A DNA stretch of 64,000 bases from Tomitella cavernea (GCF_016599145.1 NZ_JAENKO010000001.1:62001-126000), one strand, 5' to 3'; numbered from the stretch's first letter, positions 45,154 through 55,113 are shown. Program-made: numbers and translations. Notes: generated from the letters alone by a model not told the origin.

Positions 45154-45198
45154 GCCGCCGACAATACGATGCTGCGGCCGCCCGGATACCCTCAGGTG

Positions 45199-46455
45199 AT
45201 GGCGACGGTCACCTCCTCATCCCGGCAGCACGACCCGTCGGTACCCGTTCCCGCGTACGGTTCCGGCACCATCGCGGACCTCGTGCCAAGCGCGCTCGCG
45301 GTGCTCGGGATCCCAGGCGAGGCCGACAGGCTCGACCTGCACGCGCTGCTCGGCGCGGCACCGGCGCGCCGCCTGTGCATCCTGCTCGTCGACGGGCTCG
45401 GCGCGCGCCAGCTCGCGGACTGCGCGGACGCGGCACCGCTGCTGACCTCGCGCGTCGCGCCCGCCACCGCGGAGTCGATGCGGGTGATCGGCACGGGGTT
45501 CCCCTCCACGACCGCGGTGAGCCTCAGCTCCCTGGGCACAGGCGTCCCCCCGGGCGAGCACGGCCTGGTCGGGTACCTCATGGCCGTGCCCGGGTTCGAT
45601 CGCGCCATGAACCCGCTGCGCTGGCGCCTGCACGGCGAGGGCGACCACGTCGACCTGCTCGCCGAACTGCCCCCGGAGCAGTTCCAGCCCCGCCCCACGG
45701 CCTTCGAGCGCGCGGCCGACGCGGGCGTCGCCGTCACCCGCGTCGCGCCCGGTTACCAGGCCGCGTCCGGCCTCACCAGGGCATCGCTGCGCGGCGGACG
45801 GTTCGACGCCGCGTTCTCCCTCGGCGACCTCGCCGCGCGCTCGGTCGCCGCACTCGCCACCTCCGATCGCGCGTTGGTGTACACCTACCACGGCGACCTC
45901 GACCTCACCGGCCACGTCCGCGGGCCCGATTCCGACTCCTGGCGCGACGAACTCGCCCAGGTCGACCTGCTCGCCGCCACGATCGTGCGCGACCTGCCGG
46001 AGGACGCCGCGCTGATCGTCACCGCCGATCACGGCATGCTGGGAATCGACGACCCGCTGGACCTCGACGACCGCGACGGCGTGGCCGCCGACTCCGACCT
46101 GCTCGACGGGGTGCGGCTGATCGGCGGCGAGCCCCGCGACAGGCACGTCTACACACGCGAGGGTGCCGCCGCGGACGTGCGCAGCCGGTGGGCGGAGACG
46201 CTGGCCGCACGCGCGGACGGCAGGCCCGCGCAGCAGTTCACCGTCGTAGAACGCGACGACGCGATCGCGCGCGGCTGGTTCGGTCCCGTCGTCACCGACG
46301 ACGCGCGCCGGCGTATCGGTGACGTGCTCGCCGTCGCCACCGGGACCTCGGCGCTCATCCGCCGCTCGCGAGAGCCGCTACAGTCGCGGCTGATCGGTCA
46401 CCACGGTGCGCTGACCCCCGTCGAACGCGAGATCCCGTTGCTGGGGTTCCGGTGA
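45199..46455 (+). CDS. Alkaline-phosphatase-superfamily phosphodiesterase/pyrophosphatase
   Basis: This 418-residue protein has the metal-site pattern of nucleotide pyrophosphatases: CILLVDGLGARQL (first Asp), a Thr-containing FPSTTAVSLSSLGTG (nucleophile Thr), YTYHGDLDLTGHVRG (Asp and His) and LIVTADHGMLGID. No signal peptide, so it is cytoplasmic. The exact phosphoester substrate is unknown. It is divergent from the TetR gene by 45 bases, and its TGA overlaps the start of the MFS gene. Confidence 0.85.
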   Translation: MATVTSSSRQHDPSVPVPAYGSGTIADLVPSALAVLGIPGEADRLDLHALLGAAPARRLCILLVDGLGARQLADCADAAPLLTSRVAPATAESMRVIGTGFPSTTAVSLSSLGTGVPPGEHGLVGYLMAVPGFDRAMNPLRWRLHGEGDHVDLLAELPPEQFQPRPTAFERAADAGVAVTRVAPGYQAASGLTRASLRGGRFDAAFSLGDLAARSVAALATSDRALVYTYHGDLDLTGHVRGPDSDSWRDELAQVDLLAATIVRDLPEDAALIVTADHGMLGIDDPLDLDDRDGVAADSDLLDGVRLIGGEPRDRHVYTREGAAADVRSRWAETLAARADGRPAQQFTVVERDDAIARGWFGPVVTDDARRRIGDVLAVATGTSALIRRSREPLQSRLIGHHGALTPVEREIPLLGFR

Positions 46456-47975
46456 TCCGGGGCGGGAAGGAACTCACGCCGGGGTCGGCAGAGCCTGGCC
46501 GTTCGCCGTCGCTCATCACGCTCGTGCTGTGCCTCACCGGCACGTCGGTGGCCCTGCTGCAGACGATGGTCGTGCCGATCCTGCCCGACTTCCCGACGAT
46601 CTTCGGCGTGCGCGCCGACGACGCGTCCTGGTTGATCACCATCACCCTGCTCACCGCCGCGGTGGGGACGCCGTTGATCTCACGGCTCGCGGACATGGTC
46701 GGAAAGAAGCGGATGCTGCAGGTGTCGCTGGCGTTCATGGTGACCGGCTCCGCATTGCCGGCCGTGTCGTCGTCGTTCGCCGCGGCGGTCGTGGGCCGCG
46801 GGCTGCAGGGCTTCGCCATAGCGCTGATCCCCGTGGGCATCTCGCTGCTGCGCGACCATCTGCCCGCACGCAAAGTGGCGGGGGCGACCGCCCTCATGAG
46901 CGCCACCCTCGGCATCGGCAGCGCGCTGGCCCTGCCGCTCGCCGGGGTCATCGACACCGCCGTCGGGTGGCAGGGAATCTTCTGGGTGCCCGCGGCATTC
47001 GGCACGGTCATGCTGGTGGCGGTGCGGGTCGTCGTGCCGGAATCGCCGGTGCGCACCGGAGGGCGCTTCGACTGGTTCGGCGCCATCCTGCTCTCCGGCG
47101 CCCTCACCGCGCTGCTCATGGCGATCACGAAGGGCGGGGCGTGGGGCTGGTCGAGCGCCGAAACACTCGCCACCTTCGCGGCGGCGGCCGCGCTGCTCGG
47201 CGTCTGGATCCCGTTCGAGCGGCGCGTCGCCAATCCGCTCGTGGACCTGCGCACCTCCACCCGCAGGCCTGTCCTGCTCACCAACGCCGCGTCCGCGCTC
47301 GTCGGGTTCTCCATGTATGCGAACATGCTGCTCACCACGCAGCAACTTCAGCTTCCGGACTCCCTGGCCCACGGATTCGGGTTGTCGGTCATGGCAGCCG
47401 GTTTCGCGATGATCCCCGGCGGCATGGCGATGGCCCTGTTCTCGCCGTTCTCCGCGTACATCACCAACCGCCGCGGCCCACGCACCACCCTGTTCGTCGG
47501 CGCGGCGGTGATGGCCGCGGCCTACCTTGCGCGGACGCAGCTGGATCATTCGGTGGCCTTCATCGTGCTCGGGGCGATGTTCGTCAGCATCGGCACCGCC
47601 ATCACGTATTCGTCGATGCCGATGCTCATCATGGAGTCCGTGCCGCGCACCGAGACCGCCTCCGCGAACGGGCTCAACTCGCTACTCCGGTCCATCGGAA
47701 CCTCCACCGCCAGCGCCGTGGTGGCGGCGCTGCTCACCGCGATGACCGTCGGCGTGGCGGACCTGGCCTCCGGCACCGCCGCAGCGGGCGGGGGCGTGCC
47801 GTCCGCCCTGGCGCATCTGCCCGCGCCCGCCGCCTTCGACGCCGCGTACTACGCCGCCGCGGGCGCCGCCGCACTGGCCTGCGCGGTGGCGTTGACGATC
47901 CCGAAGCCCGCGCGCGGCACACGCGCCCGTGCGGGTCGAACGCCACGTCACGATCGCATCTCCCCCGAGGCGTGA
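46452..47975 (+). CDS. MFS transporter, DHA2 (EmrB/QacA) drug-exporter type
   Basis: This 507-residue membrane protein has about 13-14 hydrophobic helices. Motif A is in SRLADMVGKKRMLQ and a motif C-like stretch in LGIGSALALPLAGVI. The N-terminus (GGKELTPGSAEPGRS) is cytoplasmic. It probably exports a toxic compound by proton exchange; the substrate is unknown. The GTG start at 46452 overlaps the phosphodiesterase stop (GTGA), so they are one operon. Confidence 0.88.
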   Translation: MIRGGKELTPGSAEPGRSPSLITLVLCLTGTSVALLQTMVVPILPDFPTIFGVRADDASWLITITLLTAAVGTPLISRLADMVGKKRMLQVSLAFMVTGSALPAVSSSFAAAVVGRGLQGFAIALIPVGISLLRDHLPARKVAGATALMSATLGIGSALALPLAGVIDTAVGWQGIFWVPAAFGTVMLVAVRVVVPESPVRTGGRFDWFGAILLSGALTALLMAITKGGAWGWSSAETLATFAAAAALLGVWIPFERRVANPLVDLRTSTRRPVLLTNAASALVGFSMYANMLLTTQQLQLPDSLAHGFGLSVMAAGFAMIPGGMAMALFSPFSAYITNRRGPRTTLFVGAAVMAAAYLARTQLDHSVAFIVLGAMFVSIGTAITYSSMPMLIMESVPRTETASANGLNSLLRSIGTSTASAVVAALLTAMTVGVADLASGTAAAGGGVPSALAHLPAPAAFDAAYYAAAGAAALACAVALTIPKPARGTRARAGRTPRHDRISPEA

Positions 47976-48094
47976 TTCCGGGGTGCCGATCACATGGGGG
48001 ACGAATTACCTATAAGGTCACATCCGACCGAACGCACGAAAGCAACCGACGAGTGGCGCCCGCATCGCTGGCGCTCACGGCGAGGAGCGCGATC

Positions 48095-49009
48095 ATGAGC
48101 AGACAATCTTTGATAACTCCGCTTACGCAGGGCTTTTCGCGGCGCGGATTCCTCGCGGGCGCCGGCGGGGTGGGCCTCGTGGCCGCCACCGGGTTCACCC
48201 TCGCAGGGTGCGGAAGCTCCGACTCCGGCAATACGCTGCAGAAGGCACAGGATGCCGGCAAGATCACCGTCGGCTACGCGGGCGAGCGGCCGCACAGCTT
48301 CAAGGAGGACGGCACGCTCACCGGCGCCGCGATCGCCATCGACAGCGCCGCCTACAAGGAGCTCGGCATCGACGAGGTCGAGGGCGTGCTGGTCGATTGG
48401 GGCGGGTTGATCCCCGGCCTCAAGGCGGGACGCTTCGACGCGGTGAGCGCCGACATGTCGATCCTGCCCGAGCGCTGCAAAGAGGTGGCTTTCTCCACCC
48501 CCACGTTCCGTTACACCACGGCGCTGATGACCCCGCCCGGGAACCCGATGGGTCTGATGAACCTCGACGACGCGGCCGCGAAGGGCGCCAGCGTCGCGGT
48601 CATGGCGGGCGCTCTCGAGAGCGGGTATTGCGACAAGCTCGGCATCGACAAGACGTCCGTCGACACAGCGCAGGACGGCATGGATGCGGTGACCGCAGGA
48701 CGCGTCGACGCCTTCGCGCTCACCGGCGTATCGCTGCATTACATGAAGAAACAGCAGCCGGACGCGCCCGTGGATGTCACTCCGTCGTTCGTGCAGGTGA
48801 TCGACGGGGTCCCGCAGATCAGCGGCGGCGCAGCGACGTTCCGGCAGGGTGACACCGAGCTGGTCGACGCCTTCAATGAGAAGGTCCGCCCCATCGTCAC
48901 CGATAAGGAACGCTATCTCTCGCTGGTCAGCGACTTCGGCTTCAGCGAGGCCGAGATGCCCGATCCCGACTGGACCACGCAAGCATTCTGCGACGGGAAG
49001 CTGCCGTAA
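48095..49009 (+). CDS. ehuB: Ectoine/amino-acid-binding lipoprotein EhuB
   Basis: This 304-residue binding protein has a Tat-type signal, SRRGFLAGAGG, and a lipobox TLAGCGSSDSG. The type-3 solute-binding fold shows GKITVGYAGERPHSFKEDG, LIPGLKAGRFDAVSADMS and LPERCKEVAFSTP, a pattern I know from EhuB proteins that bind ectoine/hydroxyectoine. GAGGAG precedes the ATG. A TATAAG hexamer at 48011 could be a promoter -10. It heads a four-gene ABC operon. Confidence 0.87.
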   Translation: MSRQSLITPLTQGFSRRGFLAGAGGVGLVAATGFTLAGCGSSDSGNTLQKAQDAGKITVGYAGERPHSFKEDGTLTGAAIAIDSAAYKELGIDEVEGVLVDWGGLIPGLKAGRFDAVSADMSILPERCKEVAFSTPTFRYTTALMTPPGNPMGLMNLDDAAAKGASVAVMAGALESGYCDKLGIDKTSVDTAQDGMDAVTAGRVDAFALTGVSLHYMKKQQPDAPVDVTPSFVQVIDGVPQISGGAATFRQGDTELVDAFNEKVRPIVTDKERYLSLVSDFGFSEAEMPDPDWTTQAFCDGKLP

Positions 49010-49014
49010 GCGGT

Positions 49015-49803
49015 ATGGGAGACCAGCTTCAGGCTGTACTCGACCACCTTCCGGATTTCCAGCACGGCCTGATCGTCACCCTGGAGTTGACCGCGGGCGG
49101 AACGGTGCTGATGTTCATCCTGGCCTTCGCGCTGGGCCTGGCATCCACCGCGCCCGCGGTCATCGTCCGCGGTGGCGCGCGGGTGGTGATCGAGTTCTTC
49201 CGCGGGACATCGCTTGTGGTCCAGATGTTCTGGCTCTTCTTCGTCCTGCCACAGCTCGGAGTGGAGATATCTCCGATGCTGTGCGGCATCCTCGCGCTGG
49301 GACTCAACTACGGCGCCTACGGGGCCGAGGTGGTCCGCGGCGCCTTGGGGGCGGTGCCGGTGCCCCAGCGCGAGGCCGCCGTGGCCCTGGGCTTCTCGCC
49401 GGTGGACCGTTTCCGGCGCGTCGTCTTCCCGCAGGCGTGGGTGCAGATGATCCCACCGATGAAGGTGCTCATCATCCAGCTGCTCAAGGGCTCCGCCATC
49501 GCCTCGGCGATCACGCTGGTGGACCTGAACTTCCAAGGGCAGATACTGCGTAACGCCACGGGCAACACGTTCCTCGCGTACGGCATCGTGCTCGTTCTGT
49601 ACTTCATCATCGCGTACGTGATCGAGTGGCTGATGAAGGGAGTCGAGTACCTCGCCAAGCACCGGCTGGGCCTCGTCGACGCCGCATGGTGGGACCCGCG
49701 CCGATACAGGACGCCGGCGCTCGCCGGCAGTGCATCGCCGGACCGGGCCCCGTCCGGGACATCCGACGAGGATCCGCGCGGCACGCGAGGGGGTGACCGA
49801 TGA
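49015..49803 (+). CDS. ehuC: Ectoine ABC transporter permease EhuC
   Basis: This 262-residue HisM/GlnP-type permease has five hydrophobic segments and the EAA loop GAVPVPQREAAVALGFSPVDRFRRVVFPQA, with FFRGTSLVVQMFW in the N-terminal part. It starts five bases after ehuB. The last 45 residues (from RYRTPALAG) are a cytoplasmic, unstructured tail longer than usual. Confidence 0.88.
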   Translation: MGDQLQAVLDHLPDFQHGLIVTLELTAGGTVLMFILAFALGLASTAPAVIVRGGARVVIEFFRGTSLVVQMFWLFFVLPQLGVEISPMLCGILALGLNYGAYGAEVVRGALGAVPVPQREAAVALGFSPVDRFRRVVFPQAWVQMIPPMKVLIIQLLKGSAIASAITLVDLNFQGQILRNATGNTFLAYGIVLVLYFIIAYVIEWLMKGVEYLAKHRLGLVDAAWWDPRRYRTPALAGSASPDRAPSGTSDEDPRGTRGGDR

Positions 49804-50433
49804 GCGTCGACTGGAGTTGGGAAACCACCTGGGACGTCCTGCCCGTCCTCCTCGAGGGGTTCAAGACCACGCTGTTGGTCACCGTGATCGGCTCGGCCAT
49901 CGCGATCGTGGCGGGGCTGATCGTGGCCGTGGTCCAGCAGACCGGCTTCAAGCCCATAACCTGGCCGCTGAGTTTCGTATTCACCTTCATCCGCTCCACC
50001 CCGCTGGTGGTGCAGTTGACCGCCGTCTACGTGGCCATGCCCACCGTCAAACCGCTCTACATCGGCATCGCCGTCATCGGCGTGCACTACGCCACTTACC
50101 AGTCCGAAGCCTTCCGCGCCGGCATCGACGCGGTGCCGAAGCACCAGTGGGAGGCGTGCACGGCACTGTCGCTGCCGCGGCGCCGCACATGGATCGCGGT
50201 GATCCTGCCCCAGGCCCTGCGCGGCGTGGTGCCCGCCCTGGGCAACAACATCGTCGCCATGTTCAAGGACACCCCGTTCCTGTCGGTCATCACGGTGACG
50301 GAAATGGTGCGGGTTGCCCAGGTCTACGGCGGCGACCACTTCCGCTACATGGAGGCTCTCACCCTGGCCGGTCTGATCTTCCTGGTCGCCAGCTACCCGA
50401 CGTCCCTGCTCATCCGCCGTCTGGAGGCACACC

Positions 50434-50447
<14 letters not shown>
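49800..50447 (+). CDS. ehuD: Ectoine ABC transporter permease EhuD
   Basis: This 215-residue permease has FIRSTPLVVQLTAVYVAMP and an EAA loop AVPKHQWEACTALSLPRRRTWIAVILPQA, with about five membrane segments. The start ATG overlaps the ehuC stop (ATGA). With EhuC it forms the heterodimeric membrane channel. Confidence 0.88.
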
Positions 50448-51237
<790 letters not shown>

Positions 51238-51278
51238 GCGCCGGTCGGCCGGCCGTGACGTGACCTGCGGACCGGCCG

Positions 51279-52106
51279 TCAGGCCTTGAAGTACACGAGC
51301 TGGTGCGAGGTGGCCAGCAGGGTGCCGCCGGCGCCCCATATCTCCGCCACCTGGTCGAAGTACCCCTTACCGAACGTTTTGGCCCTGGCTGTGCCCAGCA
51401 CCGGCTCGTCGCCCTGGCGTGCCAGCACCTCGGAGTCAGCGTGGAAGTACACGGTGAAGGTCACCGTGCCCGCAGGCAGGGCGGTGCCGCGCCGCAGAAA
51501 CGCCCGCGGGTAGAAGCTGTCGCAGATGCCGGTGAGTGCCGCGAAGTCGAGGGGGCGTGGAGGCACGTCGCGCACCCACATCGTGGTGGTCGAATCGTCG
51601 CTCTCCACCGGTGCCGCGCCGTCCGCAGAAGGCTGCGGGATGCCGCCGACGATCCAGCGGAACTCGTAGTTGTCCGCCCACTTGATGAACGGCGGCATCG
51701 GCTGTGCCGGGACCTCGTCCGGCCTGGGGACCTGCGGCATGACGGCTTCGTCCGCCGCCCAGGTGTTCCGGCGCACCGCGAACACGGCCGTGGCGGTGGT
51801 GGCGACGACGCCGTCCTGGCTGAGCTCGATGAACCAGTGCTGCGTGGAGCGGTTGGTACGCGTGGGGCGGGCGGTGACGGTGAAGGCGCCGTCCGCGACG
51901 GGCCCCGCGAAGTTCACCGTCAGGGCCACTGGCTCCCCGAGACGCTCCGGGTGCTCCTGGGCCGCGCGCAGCAGCACCGCGGCCGTGTTGCCGCCGAACG
52001 GGCCCACCATGTTCGCGTACGCCGCGGAAGTGGCGCCGGTGAAGGTCCCGTCGTCTCCCGCGGCCAGTTCCAGCGAAGCATCGAGCGGGTGGGTGGTCTG
52101 CGGCAC
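51279..52106 (-). CDS. Acyl-CoA thioesterase, double-hotdog type
   Basis: This 275-residue protein has two hotdog repeats: the N-terminal one with AYANMVGPFGGNTAAVLLRA and the C-terminal one with GICDSFYPRAFLRRG, then VTFTVYFHADSEVLARQG. The motif MVGPFGG is typical of TesB-like thioesterases that hydrolyse acyl-CoA. It is convergent with ehuA and separated from it by 41 bases with only a weak hairpin. The substrate is unknown. Confidence 0.8.
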   Translation of the reverse strand: MPQTTHPLDASLELAAGDDGTFTGATSAAYANMVGPFGGNTAAVLLRAAQEHPERLGEPVALTVNFAGPVADGAFTVTARPTRTNRSTQHWFIELSQDGVVATTATAVFAVRRNTWAADEAVMPQVPRPDEVPAQPMPPFIKWADNYEFRWIVGGIPQPSADGAAPVESDDSTTTMWVRDVPPRPLDFAALTGICDSFYPRAFLRRGTALPAGTVTFTVYFHADSEVLARQGDEPVLGTARAKTFGKGYFDQVAEIWGAGGTLLATSHQLVYFKA

Positions 52107-52281
52107 GGCTGCACTCCTCGTGACGGGCGGGCGGACATGTCTGCGGCCCTTCAGCGACGGCCGACGGCGGCCGGGCCGCGCCGCGGGGCACCGCGGGGCG
52201 GTCCGTGGCCGCGTTCCGACAGGCTATCCGGCGGCGGAAGTCGCGCGCTCGTCGCCTCCCTCCGCGACCCTTAATAAGAAA

Positions 52282-52321
52282 GCGGACACCCCGGCGCCGC
52301 GAGGGCGACCGGGGTGTCCGC
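52282..52321 (-). terminator. Hairpin terminator after the tRNA cluster
   Basis: Perfect 13-base arms GCGGACACCCCGG and CCGGGGTGTCCGC lie 13 bases past tRNA-Phe. On the minus strand the second arm is followed by TTTCTTATTAAGG, a partial U tract. Confidence 0.85.
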
Positions 52322-52334
52322 ATTGATGATGTTG

Positions 52335-52408
52335 TGGCCAGGGCCGGGGTCGAACCGGCGACCTTCCGCTTTTCAGGCGGACGCTCGTACCAACTGAGCT
52401 ACCTGGCC
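52335..52408 (-). tRNA. tRNA-Phe (GAA)
   Basis: A full cloverleaf is visible: 7-bp acceptor GGCCAGG/CCTGGCC, D-arm GCTCAGTTGGTA, anticodon loop CTGAAAA (anticodon GAA) in stem TCCGC/GCGGA, T-arm CCGGTTCGACCCCGG. The discriminator is A; CCA is not encoded. Confidence 0.95.
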
Positions 52409-52440
52409 GGAAGGTCTCGGCTTACCACCGAAACCTTGTG

Positions 52441-52514
52441 CGACCCTGACGGGACTCGAACCCGCGACCTCCGCCGTGACAGGGCGGCGCGCTAACCAAC
52501 TGCGCCACAGGGCC
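52441..52514 (-). tRNA. tRNA-Asp (GTC)
   Basis: Full cloverleaf: acceptor GGCCCTG/CAGGGTC, D-arm GGCGCAGTTGGTTAGC, anticodon loop CTGTCAC (GTC) in stem CCGCC/GGCGG, T-arm CGGGTTCGAGTCCCG. Discriminator G; no encoded CCA. Confidence 0.95.
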
Positions 52515-52658
52515 TTGCTGTGTACCACTGGAAACTTCCGCTTCCGGTAGTAATTTCTACCATGTCCCGCCGCCGGAACCGAATCGCCTGGTCCGCAGCC
52601 GTGACCGTGATCGATCACGGCACGGCTCGCACGCGATACCGCAACGCAGGTGAGACCG

Positions 52659-52731
52659 TACCCCCTACGGGATTCGAACCCGCGCCGCCGCCTTGAAAGG
52701 GCGGTGTCCTAGGCCGCTAGACGAAGGGGGC
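52659..52731 (-). tRNA. tRNA-Glu (TTC)
   Basis: Full cloverleaf: acceptor GCCCCCT/AGGGGGT, anticodon loop CTTTCAA (TTC) in stem CCGCC/GGCGG, T-arm GCGGGTTCGAATCCCGT. Discriminator A. Confidence 0.95.
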
Positions 52732-52868
52732 TCGCCGAGCAGGCTCGGCAAGTACCCTCAACGGCTTTCCGTTGGGAGCGAGGAAAGCATATGGCATACA
52801 GTCCCGCTCCGCCAAATCGGCCCGACGTCGCCGGGCGGCCGGACGCGGAACGCGCCCGACCGGCAGCG

Positions 52869-52921
52869 TGCCCCCTGTCGGGCTCGAACCGACGACCTGC
52901 GGATTAAAAGATCCGACGTTG
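52869..52921 (-). other. 3' half of tRNA-Lys (TTT): prophage attachment site
   Basis: Reading the minus strand, CTTTTAA (anticodon loop, TTT), the 3' anticodon strand ATCCGC, variable region AGGTC, T-arm GTCGGTTCGAGCCCGAC and acceptor strand AGGGGGCA are all tRNA-Lys, but the 5' half is missing: the bases before the loop do not form a D-arm or acceptor. An integrase gene follows within 250 bases. This is the displaced 3' half left after integration into a tRNA gene; the intact copy should be at the other prophage end. Confidence 0.8.
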
Positions 52922-52991
52922 GGCGCGCTCAGGTCCTCAAGTTCGTCAGCCGACGCGCCGCCCCGCAGGAACACGAGCCGGCGGCCGCGGC

Positions 52992-53168
52992 ATGACCCTC
53001 GATGAATGCCGCGCGCGGCTCGGCCTCGCCGTCACCTACGTCGGCATCGGCCGAAACCTCGACCGCCCTTGCTGGATCCGCCGCGTCCACAAGTCCGGCG
53101 TCGTCGTCTGGTTCGAGGACACCCGGGCCCGAGACACGGTGCACCCCAACGATCTAACGATTCGATGA
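52992..53168 (+). CDS. 58-residue protein coupled to the integrase
   Basis: A short ORF (MTLDECRARLGLAVTYVGIG ... HPNDLTIR) ends in TGA overlapping the ATG of the integrase at 53165 (ATGA). Its C-terminal half, WIRRVHKSGVVVWFEDTRA and TVHPNDL, looks like a small beta barrel. Codon use is like the integrase. Function unknown: an excision or control protein is possible, but it lacks a MerR-type or other HTH. It is too short for many gene finders. Confidence 0.6.
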   Translation: MTLDECRARLGLAVTYVGIGRNLDRPCWIRRVHKSGVVVWFEDTRARDTVHPNDLTIR

Positions 53169-54055
53169 ACTTCCCCCGGCAAAGCGCAGCGGCACGCAAG
53201 AATCCCCCCATGGAAACACCGCGCCCCCTGCATCTGGACGACTGGGAAGTTCACCAGTCCGCTGCCCGCCTCGCCCGCGTCACGATCACCGAACGCATCC
53301 GAGTCATCACCGCGTTCGCCAACGAGACCGAGCTGCAGCCGGCACATGCCCAGCCGATCGACATCGTCCGATGGATCGCCAGCCACGACGAGTGGTCACA
53401 GTCCACGGCCGCGACCTACCACTCCTACCTCGCCGCCTGGTTCAAGTGGCTCCACACCCAGGACCTGCGCGCCGACAACCCCATGCTCAAGGTGGGCACG
53501 CCGAAGTACCCCGACCGGCTCCCCCGCCCCGTCTCCGACCGCGACCTGCTGATCCTGCTCACCTCGCGCATGCGCACCAAGACCAGGGTCATGGTCCTGC
53601 TCGCCGCGCTCGCAGGCCTCCGAGTCCACGAGATCGCCAAGGTGTCCGGCGAGGACTTCGACCTCGACGACCACACCCTCCGCGTCCGAGGCAAGGGCGG
53701 TCGGATCGCGCTGATCCCCCTGCACCCGCTCCTCCTCGAGGCCGCGGCGACGATGCCGCGCCGGGGCCACTGGTTCCCCGCGAACTCACGACTCCCCGCC
53801 GGTGAGCACGTCCGGTCCAGGTCCGTGTCCGACGTCGTCGGCCGGGCCATGCGACGGGCCAAGGTCGCCGGCACACCCCACTCACTGCGGCACTGGTTCG
53901 GCACCACGCTGCTCGACGACGGCGCCGACCTGCGCACGGTGCAAGAGCTGCTCCGGCACCGGTCACTCGCCACGACGCAGATCTACACCAAGGTCTCCGA
54001 CATTCGACGGAACCAAGCAGTCGAGCGTCTCCGCCCGTTCGACCGTGCGGCATGA
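53165..54055 (+). CDS. int: Tyrosine-recombinase integrase
   Basis: This 296-residue protein has an N-terminal SAM-like core-binding domain (residues 20-110, TAATYHSYLAAWFKWLH) and a catalytic domain with Arg in LAALAGLRVHEIAKV, Lys in RVRGKGGRIALIPL, His-Ser-Leu-Arg in TPHSLRHWFGTTL, His in ELLRHRSLATTQ and the nucleophile Tyr in IYTKVSD. The start at 53165 is fixed by ATGA overlap with the 58-residue ORF; METPRP at 53210 is an alternative. It lies next to the tRNA-Lys attachment site. Confidence 0.92.
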   Translation: MNFPRQSAAARKNPPMETPRPLHLDDWEVHQSAARLARVTITERIRVITAFANETELQPAHAQPIDIVRWIASHDEWSQSTAATYHSYLAAWFKWLHTQDLRADNPMLKVGTPKYPDRLPRPVSDRDLLILLTSRMRTKTRVMVLLAALAGLRVHEIAKVSGEDFDLDDHTLRVRGKGGRIALIPLHPLLLEAAATMPRRGHWFPANSRLPAGEHVRSRSVSDVVGRAMRRAKVAGTPHSLRHWFGTTLLDDGADLRTVQELLRHRSLATTQIYTKVSDIRRNQAVERLRPFDRAA

Positions 54056-54096
54056 TCCAATCGGTTGAACCGACCGACGATCATCGAAGGAGACCA

Positions 54097-54888
54097 ATGA
54101 AGACGCGCGCTACCGCCGCCTTACCGGCCCTCGCCGCCGCGCTCGCCCTCGCGGGCTGCGGCAGCAGCATCGCCGACAGCTCTAGTAGCACGCCGGCCTC
54201 TGATGCGCCCGCCGTACAGTCACCCGACACTGACGCGGACGCCATCCGCACCGCGTTCGACAATGCGCGCAGCGGACCCGAGGGGGCGTGGGATGAACTC
54301 ACCATCGGCTGCCGGGCGATCATGTCGATGATGCTCGGCGGGAAGGACGGGCTCGCCGACGCGTTCGCGCAGGACCCGCCCGGCCCGGTCACGGTCACCG
54401 ACGTGTACGTCGCCGGCGATACCGCGGCTCTCGCCTACGTCGACGAGGAAGGTCCGCACACGGACCTGTGGGTGCGCACAGGTGACGGGTGGAAGAGCGA
54501 TTGCGGACCGGACGCGCCCGACCTGCCTATCCGGCCCGGCACCAAGGCCAGCACGGAGCCCGCGCCGAGCGCCACCGCAAAGTCCTCCATGCCGGAGAAC
54601 GTCCCCGCGGCGCAGCCGGCGCCCGTAGCCACCAAGCATATGCCTCCCCCGGCGAACGCCGAGCCCGCACAGGACCTGGCGCCACCGGCGCCGGCAGCCG
54701 TCGAGCAGTCGGTCACGACTGCGGACAGCGCGCCGCCGGTCGGGTTCACCGGAGCACCCCGCGGCGAACCTCAGCCGCTCACCGGTAAGACCATCGACTA
54801 CTGCATGGACGACCCGACGATGTACCAGCCGGGCACGACCATGTTCACGGACGGCACCACCGGATGGACCCAAGACTGCGCAAGCTGA
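54097..54888 (+). CDS. Prophage-encoded lipoprotein
   Basis: This 263-residue precursor has a signal peptide and lipobox (ALALAGCGSSIAD), a globular domain of about 100 residues (DADAIRTAFDNARSG to KSDCGPDAPD), then a Pro/Ala-rich linker to about residue 215 and a C-terminal SDR-unrelated tail FTGAPRGEPQPL with Cys in DYCMDD and QDCAS. The domain resembles the DUF4878-like lipoprotein pattern only loosely. GAAGGAGACC precedes the ATG. Next to the integrase, it is likely expressed in the lysogen and may alter the cell surface or exclude other phages. Confidence 0.7.
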   Translation: MKTRATAALPALAAALALAGCGSSIADSSSSTPASDAPAVQSPDTDADAIRTAFDNARSGPEGAWDELTIGCRAIMSMMLGGKDGLADAFAQDPPGPVTVTDVYVAGDTAALAYVDEEGPHTDLWVRTGDGWKSDCGPDAPDLPIRPGTKASTEPAPSATAKSSMPENVPAAQPAPVATKHMPPPANAEPAQDLAPPAPAAVEQSVTTADSAPPVGFTGAPRGEPQPLTGKTIDYCMDDPTMYQPGTTMFTDGTTGWTQDCAS

Positions 54889-54971
54889 GACGGCTCACGG
54901 ATCCGGCGCATGCTGCATGAGCTGGACCACGAAGACCCCGGCGGGCGCGACTACTTACCCTGCGACCCCAG

Positions 54972-55003
54972 AACGGCCCCGGACCGAATGGTCCGGGGCC
55001 GTT
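54972..55003. terminator. Hairpin terminator after the lipoprotein gene
   Basis: Perfect 14-base arms AACGGCCCCGGACC and GGTCCGGGGCCGTT with a GAAT loop. It is followed by TGCC rather than a U tract. Confidence 0.75.
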
Positions 55004-55113
55004 GCCGACGCGCAGGGGGGTGCGCGCCGTTCGTCCGCAGGGGGATGCGGACACTTACTTGGACGCACCCGGCGCGCCGCCGGTTCCGCCCCCAGGCGCC
55101 CCAGCATGGTCGG

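Noticed and set aside
51240-51276. Terminator between ehuA and the thioesterase gene
   Set aside because: Only 7-bp arms (GCCGGTC/GACCGGC) with a 23-base loop; too weak to list as a feature.
52441-52731. Prophage attachment in tRNA-Phe, tRNA-Asp or tRNA-Glu
   Set aside because: All three have complete cloverleaves; only the tRNA-Lys is cut, and it is next to the integrase.
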